Below, piece by piece: positions 1 to 6,851 of a stretch of DNA of 18,859 nucleotides. Every line of letters begins with the position of its first letter. Within the stretch, counting starts at the first letter, position 1. The stretch covers positions 1-18,859 of the forward strand of contig JBOIBN010000048.1 of the NCBI GenBank assembly GCA_050739575.1, read 5' to 3'. A program made the translations under genes and the position numbers. Under the pieces are notes generated by a model. The model was not told the DNA's origin. It did no database searches and was given only the letters and a program-made list of their open reading frames with translations. This DNA comes from JBOIBN01 sp050739575 (lineage in GTDB: Bacteria > Pseudomonadota > Gammaproteobacteria > JAKDMP01).

Positions 1-45
1 CAAAATGCCCATGATCTGACTGTCGCTGAATCGAAACTTCTTCAC
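1..45 (-). CDS. IS3-family transposase OrfA, N-terminal fragment
   Basis: The first 15 codons read VKKFRFSDSQIMGIL from a GTG start at 45, matching the conserved beginning of OrfA (HTH_Tnp_1 type DNA-binding subunit) of many IS3-family elements. A GGAGG ribosome site lies 6-7 nt upstream. The gene continues beyond the left edge. In this family OrfA is normally joined to OrfB (DDE integrase) by a -1 frameshift, which cannot be checked here. Confidence 0.75.
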   Translation of the reverse strand, partial: MKKFRFSDSQIMGIL

Positions 46-112
46 GTAGAACCTCCTCGCTCCAATAAGAGAAAATTCTACTTCTGAATACCGCTACTTT
101 CGGGGGGGATTA
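1..112 (-). mobile_element. End of an IS3-family insertion sequence (partial)
   Basis: Only the terminal piece of the element lies in the window. On the minus strand a good Shine-Dalgarno (GGAGG) precedes a GTG start and a typical IS3-family OrfA N-terminus. Outside it lies a C-rich terminal stretch (CCCCCCCGAAAGTAG on the minus strand) of the kind found at IS3-family ends. Immediately beyond about position 112, the plus strand reads in frame into a POT transporter, so the boundary is placed between 108 and 113. The IS407-like subgroup is a guess from the OrfA start. The target duplication cannot be seen because the other end is outside the window. Confidence 0.75.
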
Positions 113-1075
113 CCGCATCTCGCCTTCGGCCTGAGCGCCGTCGGACTCACACTGGGCTTGCTCAACTACGGACTCTTCCGCCGCTATCTCCGTCCGTACG
201 GAACCCGGCCCGACTTCGAGAAGCTCAACTGGACGAAACTCGGCGTCGTCATCGCCGCCTCGCTGCTGATCGCGTATCTCCTTTCCCAGATCGTGCGCCA
301 TCGCTCCATCACGCTCGCCGTCGTCGGACTGTTCCTGCTGCTGATGATCTACGTCTTCGCGCACCTGCTCGTCACCGGCGAGAAGCGCGAACGCAAGCGC
401 GTCGTCGCCTGCATCGTCTTCACGGCGGTATCAGTCATCTGGGCGATCTACAACCAGCAGATTTACACTTCGCTCACGCTGTTCGCGCTGCGCAACGTCC
501 GCCACGGCTTTCTCGGTCTGCACGTCTCGCCCGCGCAGTACCAGGACCTCAACCAATTCTGGCTGATCGTGCTCGCATTGCCGCTTGCCTGGTTCTACCA
601 GCGCATGAGCAAAACCCGCCGCGGCGACTTTTCCATCGCGACGAAGTATGCCGCCGGTTTATATCTCCTCGGCGCCGCCTTCTTGCTCTACGCGGCCAGC
701 GCACTCACGGCGCACGCGGGAATCGTTTCCCCGTGGTGGCTCGTCGCCGGCTACGCCGCGCAATCGCTCGGCGAACTGCTGATCAGCGCGCTCGGCTTCT
801 CAATGGTGTCGCAACTTGTGCCCGAGCGCTCGCGCGGCATCATCATGGGTGCGTGGTTCCTCGGCATGGGCGTGAGCAATTTCGCGGGCGGCGCCATCGC
901 CGGCCTCGCCGCCATCCCCGCCGGCGTCACAAGCGCGGCAGCAACGCTCCCCATCTACACCCACCTCTTCGCCTGGCTCGGCGCCGCCGCCCTCCTCACC
1001 GCAATTATCGCCACCGCCCTAATCCCCCTCCTCAACCGCCTGTCAGCCGAGCCGCACGGGGCTCCCAACGACTGA
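113..1075 (+). pseudogene. POT/PTR-family peptide transporter, C-terminal part cut by IS
   Basis: The reading frame is open from the IS boundary with no natural start. The first residues (PHLAFGLSAVGLTLGLL) match the middle of proton-dependent oligopeptide transporters (MFS fold), just after the sixth helix region. Later family features include WAIYNQQIYTSL, the GEL-x-S-x-x-GFSMV segment and the MGAWFLGMGVSNFAGG segment near the last helices. About 320 codons remain of a usual 480-500, so roughly the first 180 are lost or lie beyond the IS. Family members import di- and tripeptides with protons across the inner membrane. The predicted TTG start at 158 is unlikely to be real because homology begins upstream of it. 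The gene is probably inactive unless the IS supplies a promoter and start. Confidence 0.85.
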
Positions 1076-1116
1076 AAATCAAAATGCAAGACCAGAACCC
1101 AGTCTATTCATCTAAT

Positions 1117-1824
1117 CTATATTCGGAGTGAGGTATGGACAATTCCTAAGATATGCTCGTAGGGAACAGCCCAACCCCCAAAATTGCTTAAGACACACCT
1201 CATCACTTGATATGTGTGCTGAAGTATTCCAGGAGATGCAGTTTCAAACTGAACCTCAGCGTGCTCCGCGATTACGTCGTCTTGGCAAGGATCTTGCATA
1301 ATCACTGACACAAACGGATTGTTGCCATACAATCGCCGCCCGCTCATCTTCGACCACCGAAATGAAAACGAAAGTGGTGGCTTATCACCACTGCCACATA
1401 GCACTCTATATAGGGTTAATCCTGCAAGGATGGATTCAGCGAGATCAGCAATATGCCATTCGTATGCGAATATTGATAGCGGTTCTGCTCCCGGAGCTAT
1501 AAGGCCAATATCTTCGCCGAATGCGCGGCGAGCATAAAATTCCCCTCTAGGGGAGGCTGTCCAAAACTCAATACCGGGAAAGGCCACGTTGCGTCCAATG
1601 CGAACAATATGCGCTTGATAAGAGCCCTGTGTCACGCAGGGGGCAGCATTACGAGCACCAGTAAACCAGAACGGCCAACCGCGTCGGTTTACTTCAGCAG
1701 ACGCTATTAGACGCAAAAACTCCGTATCCGCAATAAGGTCATTCCGCACATTAGGTATCGTTAAACCGACTTCGAATGCACCATGCTCTGGCAGATCGGC
1801 GGCTTCCTTGGCTTCGTCAATCAT
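1117..1824 (-). CDS. Protein of unknown function, partner of the AlbA_2 protein
   Basis: A 235-residue soluble protein without a signal peptide or membrane helix. Its ATG overlaps the stop of the upstream AlbA_2 gene by the ATGA arrangement, implying translational coupling. Visible features are an aromatic segment GIEFWTASPRGEFYARR (residues 84-100) and a basic FRWSKMSGRRL segment (155-165). From memory, similar segments occur in the C-terminal half of some longer Schlafen/AlbA_2 proteins, so this could be the second half of what is elsewhere one polypeptide. That is inference. GC is visibly lower than in flanking genes, suggesting transfer. It converges on the broken POT gene with a 41-bp gap and no obvious terminator. 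No function is assigned. Confidence 0.8.
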   Translation of the reverse strand: MIDEAKEAADLPEHGAFEVGLTIPNVRNDLIADTEFLRLIASAEVNRRGWPFWFTGARNAAPCVTQGSYQAHIVRIGRNVAFPGIEFWTASPRGEFYARRAFGEDIGLIAPGAEPLSIFAYEWHIADLAESILAGLTLYRVLCGSGDKPPLSFSFRWSKMSGRRLYGNNPFVSVIMQDPCQDDVIAEHAEVQFETASPGILQHTYQVMRCVLSNFGGWAVPYEHILGIVHTSLRI

Positions 1825-2558
1825 TTGTCATCACCTGGACCGATATCAGCGGCTCTCCTAAAGGCTTCGGCACCTCGATCAAGTATAGTGTCTACGCGTT
1901 GCGGTTGAATAGAACCGGGCTGTTGGGAAAGGAGTGTTGATATAGCATCACCATATTGTTTGAGCGCGTCTGGGGAAAAATTGCGTTGTAGAAATAACGC
2001 GATATGCGTTTCTCGGTTCTCAACGCACCGGCGAATTAGTTCCGGCCAATCCTTCGATCCAGCTTCTGAGGTAGCAACTGCGCCACCAGCCATCAAAGTG
2101 CGAACGTAAACTGAACGATCCCGCAGAAGGACTTTCCCTCTTGAGGCCTCTTGCGGGCCATCCACCCCTTCAGCCGAGATAGTCTTCGTTGCGCAAACTG
2201 GCGTTTGAACCCCATCGGGAATTTGGATTACAGGGTACACGTTATCATTTATCTTCTTTTGATGAACCTGCAATTCAAATATTTCAGAGACCGCACCGCT
2301 CAATATCTTATGAAGGTTGTCTTCTATATATTGTTCTGGAATGTAATCGGGGGTAGGCGTAAGTAGCTCACGCGGCTGGTTTTTCACTCCTACTATTAGA
2401 TATCCGCCGTTCTGGTTGCGAAGTGCAATGCAGGTCTTTATGAACGTTGCTTGTTGTGGCTTCCCAGAAAGATCGAGCCAAGGTTTACATTCAACCTGCA
2501 ACGTTTCGCGAAGCGAATCAACTAGGCGATCAATAATCCGTGGTTCATTGTTGTCCAT
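1821..2558 (-). CDS. AlbA_2 / Schlafen-type putative nucleic-acid-binding protein
   Basis: A 245-residue protein. The N-terminal 155 residues resemble the AlbA_2 (Schlafen, PF04326) domain: an acidic/basic start (LQVECKPWLDL, residues 20-30), then the core strand-turn IALRNQNGGYLIVGVKN (44-60), and finally the late strand SVYVRT (149-154). The C-terminal 90 residues are unassigned and may be helical. Proteins of this class are annotated as putative DNA-binding or ATP-binding regulators, and some act in phage defence or RNA cleavage. Nothing here proves any of these. It is the first gene of a two-gene low-GC operon. The ATG is supported by GAAGG three nt upstream and by a possible -10 about 40 nt upstream. 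Confidence 0.8.
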   Translation of the reverse strand: MDNNEPRIIDRLVDSLRETLQVECKPWLDLSGKPQQATFIKTCIALRNQNGGYLIVGVKNQPRELLTPTPDYIPEQYIEDNLHKILSGAVSEIFELQVHQKKINDNVYPVIQIPDGVQTPVCATKTISAEGVDGPQEASRGKVLLRDRSVYVRTLMAGGAVATSEAGSKDWPELIRRCVENRETHIALFLQRNFSPDALKQYGDAISTLLSQQPGSIQPQRVDTILDRGAEAFRRAADIGPGDDK

Positions 2559-2598
2559 CAGCCTTCACTACTTCTCGCTTCTCAATCGTGATGATAAC

Positions 2599-2604
2599 AG
2601 TATA
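2599..2604 (-). promoter_or_regulatory. Possible -10 box for the AlbA_2 operon
   Basis: Reading the minus strand, TATACT sits about 40 nt before the ATG of the AlbA_2 gene, inside an AT-rich stretch. No convincing -35 is found 16-18 bp upstream, so the assignment is weak and rests on position and base composition. Confidence 0.3.
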
Positions 2605-2811
2605 CTTCTAGCACTAAATTTCGCCTAGATTTGAATCATCCCTTACATCCAGAGCGCCACATTTTTGGCCCTCCCTTCAAGGAGCGGGAGAAATTGAAGT
2701 CAGAGTCGAGTTATTTATTACGTGCCGTTTCTCCATGAACTATAGCCGAATTCCGAGAGAGCTACCAGGGACAACTGAAATGTCGCCAGCGTAGGATACG
2801 ACTGCTTAGGA

Positions 2812-3069
2812 CCCGTCGGGCGCACCCGAGCACCGCAAGGCTTTGGGCTTGCGCCCGAAAGGGAGGCGGACACGATGTCCGCCTCCGGCCGTTGCCGCAG
2901 GACAGCGGCATCGGCCGGCGCGGGAACCAAAGCCGCGGAGCGCAGGATCAGTCGCGACCGTCGGGCGTCCTTTCTTTTCGACCATTTTCTTTGGACGAGC
3001 AAAGAAAATGGTCCCGGGGTGCGGGGCGGAGCGCCCGCGAGAAACAGATCGCGCAGCGAAGCTGCGCTC
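2812..3069 (+). repeat. Multi-hairpin intergenic repeat, copy R1
   Basis: A 258-bp element that is a direct repeat of R2 at 4145-4402. The bodies (first about 166 bp) show only some six substitutions. It holds successive hairpins. HP-A at 2862-2886 has 11-bp arms GGAGGCGGACA/TGTCCGCCTCC. HP-B at 2887-2916 pairs GGCCG-T-TGCCGC with GCGGCA-T-CGGCC around loop AGGACA. HP-C at 2980-3013 has 14-bp perfect arms around loop GACGAG. A small GCGCAGC/GCTGCGC hairpin lies at the end. It occupies most of the 558-bp gap between the AlbA_2 operon start and the 3' end of the methyltransferase; the rest (2605-2811) is AT-richer and otherwise featureless. Open frames across it are spurious. Confidence 0.9.
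2980..3013. terminator. HP-C hairpin of R1, possible bidirectional terminator
   Basis: A perfect 14-bp inverted repeat (GACCATTTTCTTTG and its complement) around loop GACGAG. It lies about 104 nt beyond the stop of the minus-strand methyltransferase gene. There is no clean T-run after the stem, though the arms themselves contain T and A runs, so intrinsic termination is possible but not shown. Confidence 0.45.
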
Positions 3070-3116
3070 TTTCAATCTTGCTCGGCTGCGACAGCCCAAT
3101 AGACCCGAACGTCAGT

Positions 3117-3989
3117 TCACACCCGTGCGCACATGATTCGACCTCCCGTGCGCAATCCATCCTTGCGGCGATCCATGTAGCGCTTATTCAATTCATCGGG
3201 TTCGAATGTCTCGGCCTCACTGAAACCGAGCCCAAGGATTTGCCGGCGCAACGAGGCCGGATCGAAGGCCGATATCCAAGGCTCGCCTCCCGAGGCAGCG
3301 CGTTGCGCCATGACCTCACCAACCACCCGCTCGATCGGGTTGAGCATGGATGGCGGAACCCGATAATCGAAGCTGATCGAACTGAGCTTGGGGAAGCGGG
3401 CAACAAAGCCAAGCGTTTCCATGATCGCGGTTTCGTTGAGATACATCGTCACACCCAACCACGAGAAACATGCCGGCAGGTCCGTCCGAAGGCCGGCTTT
3501 CGCCAATCCTTGCGCCAGCGTTCCATGCTCGAAATCCACAGGAACGAAGGCCAGACTTTCGGGCACGGGAATGGCCGCGTTCTTCAAGCAAAGCTGCTTC
3601 CACTGCTGCGTCAGAGGATGATCGACCTCGAAGACACGAAGGCCGACGGTTTCATGAGGATTGCGATACGCGAAAGTATCCAGACCCGCACCGAGCACGA
3701 CATACTGCCTGACGCCCGCAGCCACCGCACGGGCTAACTCGTCTTCGGCAAATCGGCTGCGCACCGCCAGGGTTCCGCGCAGACCACGTGACAAGGGATC
3801 GTTGTATTGAAACGGATCCTTGCGCAGTTCCGCTTCGGCTTCTGGCCCGAGGATCGGCAATGCCAGCGGATCGTGAAAGACGATCGGCACGTCAAGCAAC
3901 TGATGCACGGCTCGAAGCGTAGCGACCCGCCGGGCTGTGCGACTGGGCTCGCCGTTCGGAGCCATGTTTTCATGCGTGATCGTCATCAT
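3117..3989 (-). CDS. SAM-dependent methyltransferase, PPM1/LCMT-like family
   Basis: A 290-residue cytosolic class I methyltransferase of the leucine carboxyl methyltransferase-like family (PF04072, TIGR00027 type), which transfers a methyl group from SAM to an unidentified substrate. Visible are VRSRFAEDEL (76-85), the SAM-binding motif I VVLGAGLDTFAYR (97-109), the acidic EVDHP after strand 2 (121-125), VDFEHG (151-156) and FSWLGVTMYL (175-184). Length fits the family. Two consecutive ATGs open the frame. The second (3984-3986) is 5 nt from GGGGA and is better spaced than the first. The gene stands alone, bracketed by direct repeats R1 and R2, and no neighbour hints at a pathway. Bacterial relatives often occur in accessory or secondary-metabolite loci. 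Confidence 0.85.
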   Translation of the reverse strand: MMTITHENMAPNGEPSRTARRVATLRAVHQLLDVPIVFHDPLALPILGPEAEAELRKDPFQYNDPLSRGLRGTLAVRSRFAEDELARAVAAGVRQYVVLGAGLDTFAYRNPHETVGLRVFEVDHPLTQQWKQLCLKNAAIPVPESLAFVPVDFEHGTLAQGLAKAGLRTDLPACFSWLGVTMYLNETAIMETLGFVARFPKLSSISFDYRVPPSMLNPIERVVGEVMAQRAASGGEPWISAFDPASLRRQILGLGFSEAETFEPDELNKRYMDRRKDGLRTGGRIMCARV

Positions 3990-4069
3990 GTTCCCCGTGA
4001 TCCTGAAACTCGACCAAGCTGCCGATAATCAGTTTAAGCGGTAATCTTTCGAGCGCTATATCTAATCCC

Positions 4070-4143
4070 TTTGGGTGCGCTCAAGCATGGCAAAGCTTTG
4101 GGCTTGCGCATCTTGCCGGGCAAGGATGCCCGGCTCCGGAATC
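4070..4143 (+). repeat. Degenerate tandem module preceding R2
   Basis: About 40 bp (4070-4109) closely resemble the opening of R2 at 4148-4187, offset by 78 bp, and share the exact core GCTTTGGGCTTGCGC. The module then carries its own perfect hairpin, GCCGGGCA-AGGA-TGCCCGGC (4115-4134), in the place where R2 has HP-A, and ends with CTCCGG like HP-A of R2. This indicates an internal duplication of the first hairpin unit. Confidence 0.7.
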
Positions 4144-4144
4144 C

Positions 4145-4402
4145 CCCGTCGGGCGCGCCCGAGCACCGCAAGGCTTTGGGCTTGCGCCCGAAAGGGAGGC
4201 GGACACGACGTCCGCCTCCGGCCGTTGCGGCAGGACAGCCGCATCGGCCGGCGCGGGAACCAAAGCCGCGGAGCGCAGGGTCAGTCGCGACCGTCGGGCG
4301 TCTTTTCTTTGGTTACTTTCTTTGGACGAGCAAAGAAAGTAACCCCACGCCGGAGGCGATTCGCGCGAAGCGCGAGAAACCAATCCGCAGCGTAGCTGCG
4401 CT
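4145..4402 (+). repeat. Multi-hairpin intergenic repeat, copy R2
   Basis: Direct copy of R1 (same length, same orientation, body over 95 percent identical). HP-A at 4195-4219 has 10-bp arms GGAGGCGGAC/GTCCGCCTCC. HP-B at 4220-4249 pairs GGCCG-T-TGCGGC with GCCGCA-T-CGGCC. HP-C at 4311-4344 has perfect 14-bp arms GGTTACTTTCTTTG and its complement around GACGAG. Trailing mini-hairpins TCGCGC/GCGCGA and CGCAGC/GCTGCG follow. Compared with R1, one pair in HP-B and four pairs in HP-C are changed on both arms so that pairing is kept. With the tandem module it fills the 477-bp gap between the methyltransferase start and the FNR stop. Confidence 0.9.
4311..4344. terminator. HP-C hairpin of R2, possible terminator
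   Basis: Perfect 14-bp stem around loop GACGAG, 123 nt beyond the stop of the minus-strand FNR gene and upstream of the methyltransferase. It has the stem strength of a terminator but no T-run after either arm. Its true role may be that of a repeat-element end. Confidence 0.4.
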
Positions 4403-4410
4403 CCCCCTCA

Positions 4411-4440
4411 TCCCAACCTTCTCCCTCCGGGGGAGAAGGG
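4411..4440. terminator. REP-like CCTTCTCCC hairpin downstream of the FNR gene
   Basis: A 9-bp perfect stem (CCTTCTCCC at 4417-4425 with GGGAGAAGG at 4431-4439, loop TCCGG) lies 27 nt past the FNR stop codon. The surrounding CCCTCATCCCAA wording is familiar to me from intergenic palindromes of Xanthomonadales and related proteobacteria, which is memory only. It is a likely transcription stop or mRNA-stabilising hairpin for purT-fnr. It directly abuts R2. Confidence 0.5.
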
Positions 4441-4466
4441 ACTTTAAGCGGTGCGAAGCGCGAGCT

Positions 4467-5408
4467 TTAATAAACTTCGAGGAACATCCGCTGCCCCGGC
4501 CGCACGTGACGATGAAATTCCTCCGCCGTGTACTGCAAGGGTTCCTTGCCCTCCGGCGGATTGCGCAAATGAATGTAGTGACCGAGCCCGACATTCAGCA
4601 ATTCGCGGTAGATGGACCATTCCATGTCCTTGATGCCGCACACGTAGATGAGCGTGTTGGGCAGCGTGAGTGTTTCCGCGAGTTCCTCGTCTTCGCCGAT
4701 CTCGTGATGGACGTAGCGCTTGAAGCCGTCGAGCCGCCGCGTCTCGCGTGAGACCACGGGGCGATAGCGAAAGCCAGGCAGCTCGCGTGCCGGTCCGGTG
4801 AAAAGCTTGTGGTACAAGTAGTCGGTACGGTACGGCACGCCGACGATCAAATGCACGCGCGACTTCACGCCCGCGACGAGCAGATCGAGCACCATCGCGC
4901 GGAACGGCGCGATGCCGGTACCGGTCGCGAAGAAGACGTAGTTGTAGTTATCGGGTTCGGTGGGCAGCAAAAAACGCTTGCCGGCGGGACCGGTCATCGC
5001 GGCTTTTTCGCCGAGCTGCAGGTCGCAGAGATAATTCGAGCACACGCCGAGGAACAGGCGATGCGTGTCTTCGTGCTCGTCCAGCACGCGCTTGACCAAG
5101 GTGGATACCAGGCGGCCGCAGCCTTCTTCGCCGCGCGATGGCGAACTCACCGAATAGAGTCTGAGCTTGTGCGGTTTGCCGGCCTTGTCGACACCGGCCG
5201 GAATGATTCCGAAACTTTGCCCGGCGAGCAATTTGCCTTCGAGCGGCGTGCCGCCGACGTCGAAGGTCACGTGGCGCACGAAGCTCGGACTCGTCTCCGC
5301 CGTCACGATGCGCGATTCGACCAGCGGCACAGCGACGGGCGCGTTCGCCCGGCACAGGTTGACCGCGACCTCGGGCATGATCGGCGTCATTTCCACGTTG
5401 TCGTCCAA
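4467..5408 (-). CDS. Plant-type ferredoxin-NADP(+) reductase
   Basis: A 313-residue soluble flavoprotein expected to move electrons between NADPH and ferredoxin or flavodoxin. FAD-binding RLYSVSS lies at 83-89 and GVCSNYLCDL at 121-130. NADP-binding ATGTGIAPFR is at 161-170, VSRETRR at 219-225 and YVCGIKDME at 255-263. The chain ends in EVY, the terminal Tyr that stacks on the flavin in plastidic FNRs. The segment AGVDKAGKPHKLRLYS is strikingly similar to chloroplast FNR from memory; no iron-sulfur domain is attached. Start: TTG at 5408 is the first usual start after an in-frame stop near the purT end, with GGGA 9 nt upstream; ATG at 5390 is an alternative. It lies 81 nt downstream of purT and is probably co-transcribed. 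BoxA-like reductase lineages are a possible alternative source. Confidence 0.9.
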   Translation of the reverse strand: MDDNVEMTPIMPEVAVNLCRANAPVAVPLVESRIVTAETSPSFVRHVTFDVGGTPLEGKLLAGQSFGIIPAGVDKAGKPHKLRLYSVSSPSRGEEGCGRLVSTLVKRVLDEHEDTHRLFLGVCSNYLCDLQLGEKAAMTGPAGKRFLLPTEPDNYNYVFFATGTGIAPFRAMVLDLLVAGVKSRVHLIVGVPYRTDYLYHKLFTGPARELPGFRYRPVVSRETRRLDGFKRYVHHEIGEDEELAETLTLPNTLIYVCGIKDMEWSIYRELLNVGLGHYIHLRNPPEGKEPLQYTAEEFHRHVRPGQRMFLEVY

Positions 5409-5489
5409 TGCCTCGTATCCCTGGGAAATGTCGTAATCGAACGTAAATTGTAACGCGCCAGCGCAATGCGCTGCGGGCGCGCAAACTCA

Positions 5490-6671
5490 CTACACGGAAA
5501 TTGAAATAGTGGCGACGACAGCGCGCGCCTTCTCGCGTGCCGCTTCGATCGAGTCCGCGCGCGCGAGGCCGACGCCCATGCGGCGGTGCCCATGCACTTC
5601 GGGTTTACCGAAGAGTCGGAGCGATGTGTCGGGCACCGCGAGCGCACCGTCCACATTGCCGAACGTGACCGCGCTCGAATCGCCCTCGACCAGCAGCGCA
5701 CAGGAAGCGCTCGGCCCAAACTGGCGGATCGCGGGAATCGGCAGACCGAGGACCGCGCGCACGTGCAATGCAAATTCGGAGAGATCCTGCGAGACGAGCG
5801 TGACCAAGCCAGTATCGTGCGGGCGCGGCGAAACCTCGCTGAACCAGACTTCGTCGTACTTGACGAAGAACTCGACGCCGAATACGCCGTGTCCGCCGAG
5901 ATTATCGGTCAGACGACGTGCCATGTCCTCGGCTCGCGCGAGCGCCGCGGCACTCATCGCATGCGGCTGCCAGGATTCGCGGTAATCGCCGTGCTCCTGG
6001 CGATGACCGATGGGCGCGCAAAAACTCGTGCCGCCCGCGTGACGCACGGTGAGCAGCGTGATCTCGTAATCGAACTCGACAAAGCCTTCGACGATCACGC
6101 GACCGCCGCCGGTCCGCCCGCCTTCCTGCGCGTAACGCCAGGCGGGTCCGATGTCCGCGTCGTGCTCCACGGTACTCTGGCCCTTGCCCGAAGAACTCAT
6201 CACCGGCTTGACCACACAGGGCAGTCCGATTTCACGGATCGCTTCGCGGTATTCCGTCTCGTCGCCAGCGAACCGAAACGGCGAAACTCTGAGCCCGAGT
6301 TCGTCGGCGGCGAGACGCCGGATGCCTTCGCGATCCATCGTGAGCCGCGCGGCGCGCGCCGTCGGCACGACATGCCAGCCTTCGGCTTCGAGCTTCAACA
6401 GTTCGGGGGTTGCGATCGCCTCGATCTCCGGCACGACGAAATGCGGGCGCTCGCGTTCGATGACGCGGCGGAGCGCCGCTCCGTCGAGCATGTCCATGAC
6501 CTGCACGCGATGCGCGACCTGCATCGCCGGCGCATTCGCGTAGCGGTCCACGGCAATCACCTCGACGCCGAAGCGCTGCGTCTCGATCGCGATCTCCTTG
6601 CCGAGTTCGCCCGCACCGAGCAGTAGTATGCGCACCGCACCCGCCGTGAGCGGCGTGCCGATCGTGACCAT
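5490..6671 (-). CDS. purT: Formate-dependent phosphoribosylglycinamide formyltransferase (GAR transformylase 2)
   Basis: Catalyses ATP + formate + GAR to formyl-GAR + ADP + Pi in purine synthesis, independently of folate. The start is the ATG at 6671, giving 393 residues, because MVTIGTPLTAGAVRILLLGAGELGKEI aligns with the E. coli N-terminus (392 aa) and GGGA motifs lie 3 and 8 nt upstream; the longer frame to 6731 is not needed. Features: N-terminal Rossmann-like part with LLLGAGELGKE (16-26), ATP-grasp segment VVKPVMSSSGKGQS (153-166), EGFVEFDYEITLL (195-207), GHRQEHGDYRESWQP (222-236) and the late SEVSPRPHDTG metal/ATP region. A CTTTCGAAAG palindrome (6685-6694) lies 14 nt before the start and might be an operator, but no clear PurR box is seen. 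First gene of purT-fnr. Confidence 0.96.
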   Translation of the reverse strand: MVTIGTPLTAGAVRILLLGAGELGKEIAIETQRFGVEVIAVDRYANAPAMQVAHRVQVMDMLDGAALRRVIERERPHFVVPEIEAIATPELLKLEAEGWHVVPTARAARLTMDREGIRRLAADELGLRVSPFRFAGDETEYREAIREIGLPCVVKPVMSSSGKGQSTVEHDADIGPAWRYAQEGGRTGGGRVIVEGFVEFDYEITLLTVRHAGGTSFCAPIGHRQEHGDYRESWQPHAMSAAALARAEDMARRLTDNLGGHGVFGVEFFVKYDEVWFSEVSPRPHDTGLVTLVSQDLSEFALHVRAVLGLPIPAIRQFGPSASCALLVEGDSSAVTFGNVDGALAVPDTSLRLFGKPEVHGHRRMGVGLARADSIEAAREKARAVVATISISV

Positions 6672-6851
6672 GTGTCCCGTCCCGCTTTCGAAAGATGCTG
6701 TCATCCTGCCCGCCCCGCGCGGCGAACGCAAGCCGGCGGGTCATTCCTGTCCGGCAACGGAGAGGGTATGATGCTACGCGCCAGCTCGGACTCCCGCGGT
6801 TACGCCGCATAAGCGCCAGAGTTTTCAGCTATCCCGATAGGAGACATTCGG

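Noticed and set aside
2892..3737. A 281-codon plus-strand open frame
   Set aside because: Runs from repeat R1 into the antisense of the methyltransferase; His/Arg-rich nonsense composition.
2812..4402. R1 and R2 as a CRISPR array or composite transposon
   Set aside because: Only two copies at long distance, no regular spacers, no transposase in or beside them.
4071..4751. A 226-codon open frame across R2 and the FNR 3' end
   Set aside because: Mostly translation of repeat R2 followed by antisense of FNR. Peptides of this kind are common misannotations of such repeats.
5586..6626. A 346-codon plus-strand open frame
   Set aside because: Antisense to purT, which is unmistakable on the minus strand; no ribosome site or family match.
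6767..6772. TATGAT as a glucoamylase -10 box
   Set aside because: Good -10 by itself, but no recognisable -35 at 16-18 bp, so it is not listed as a promoter.
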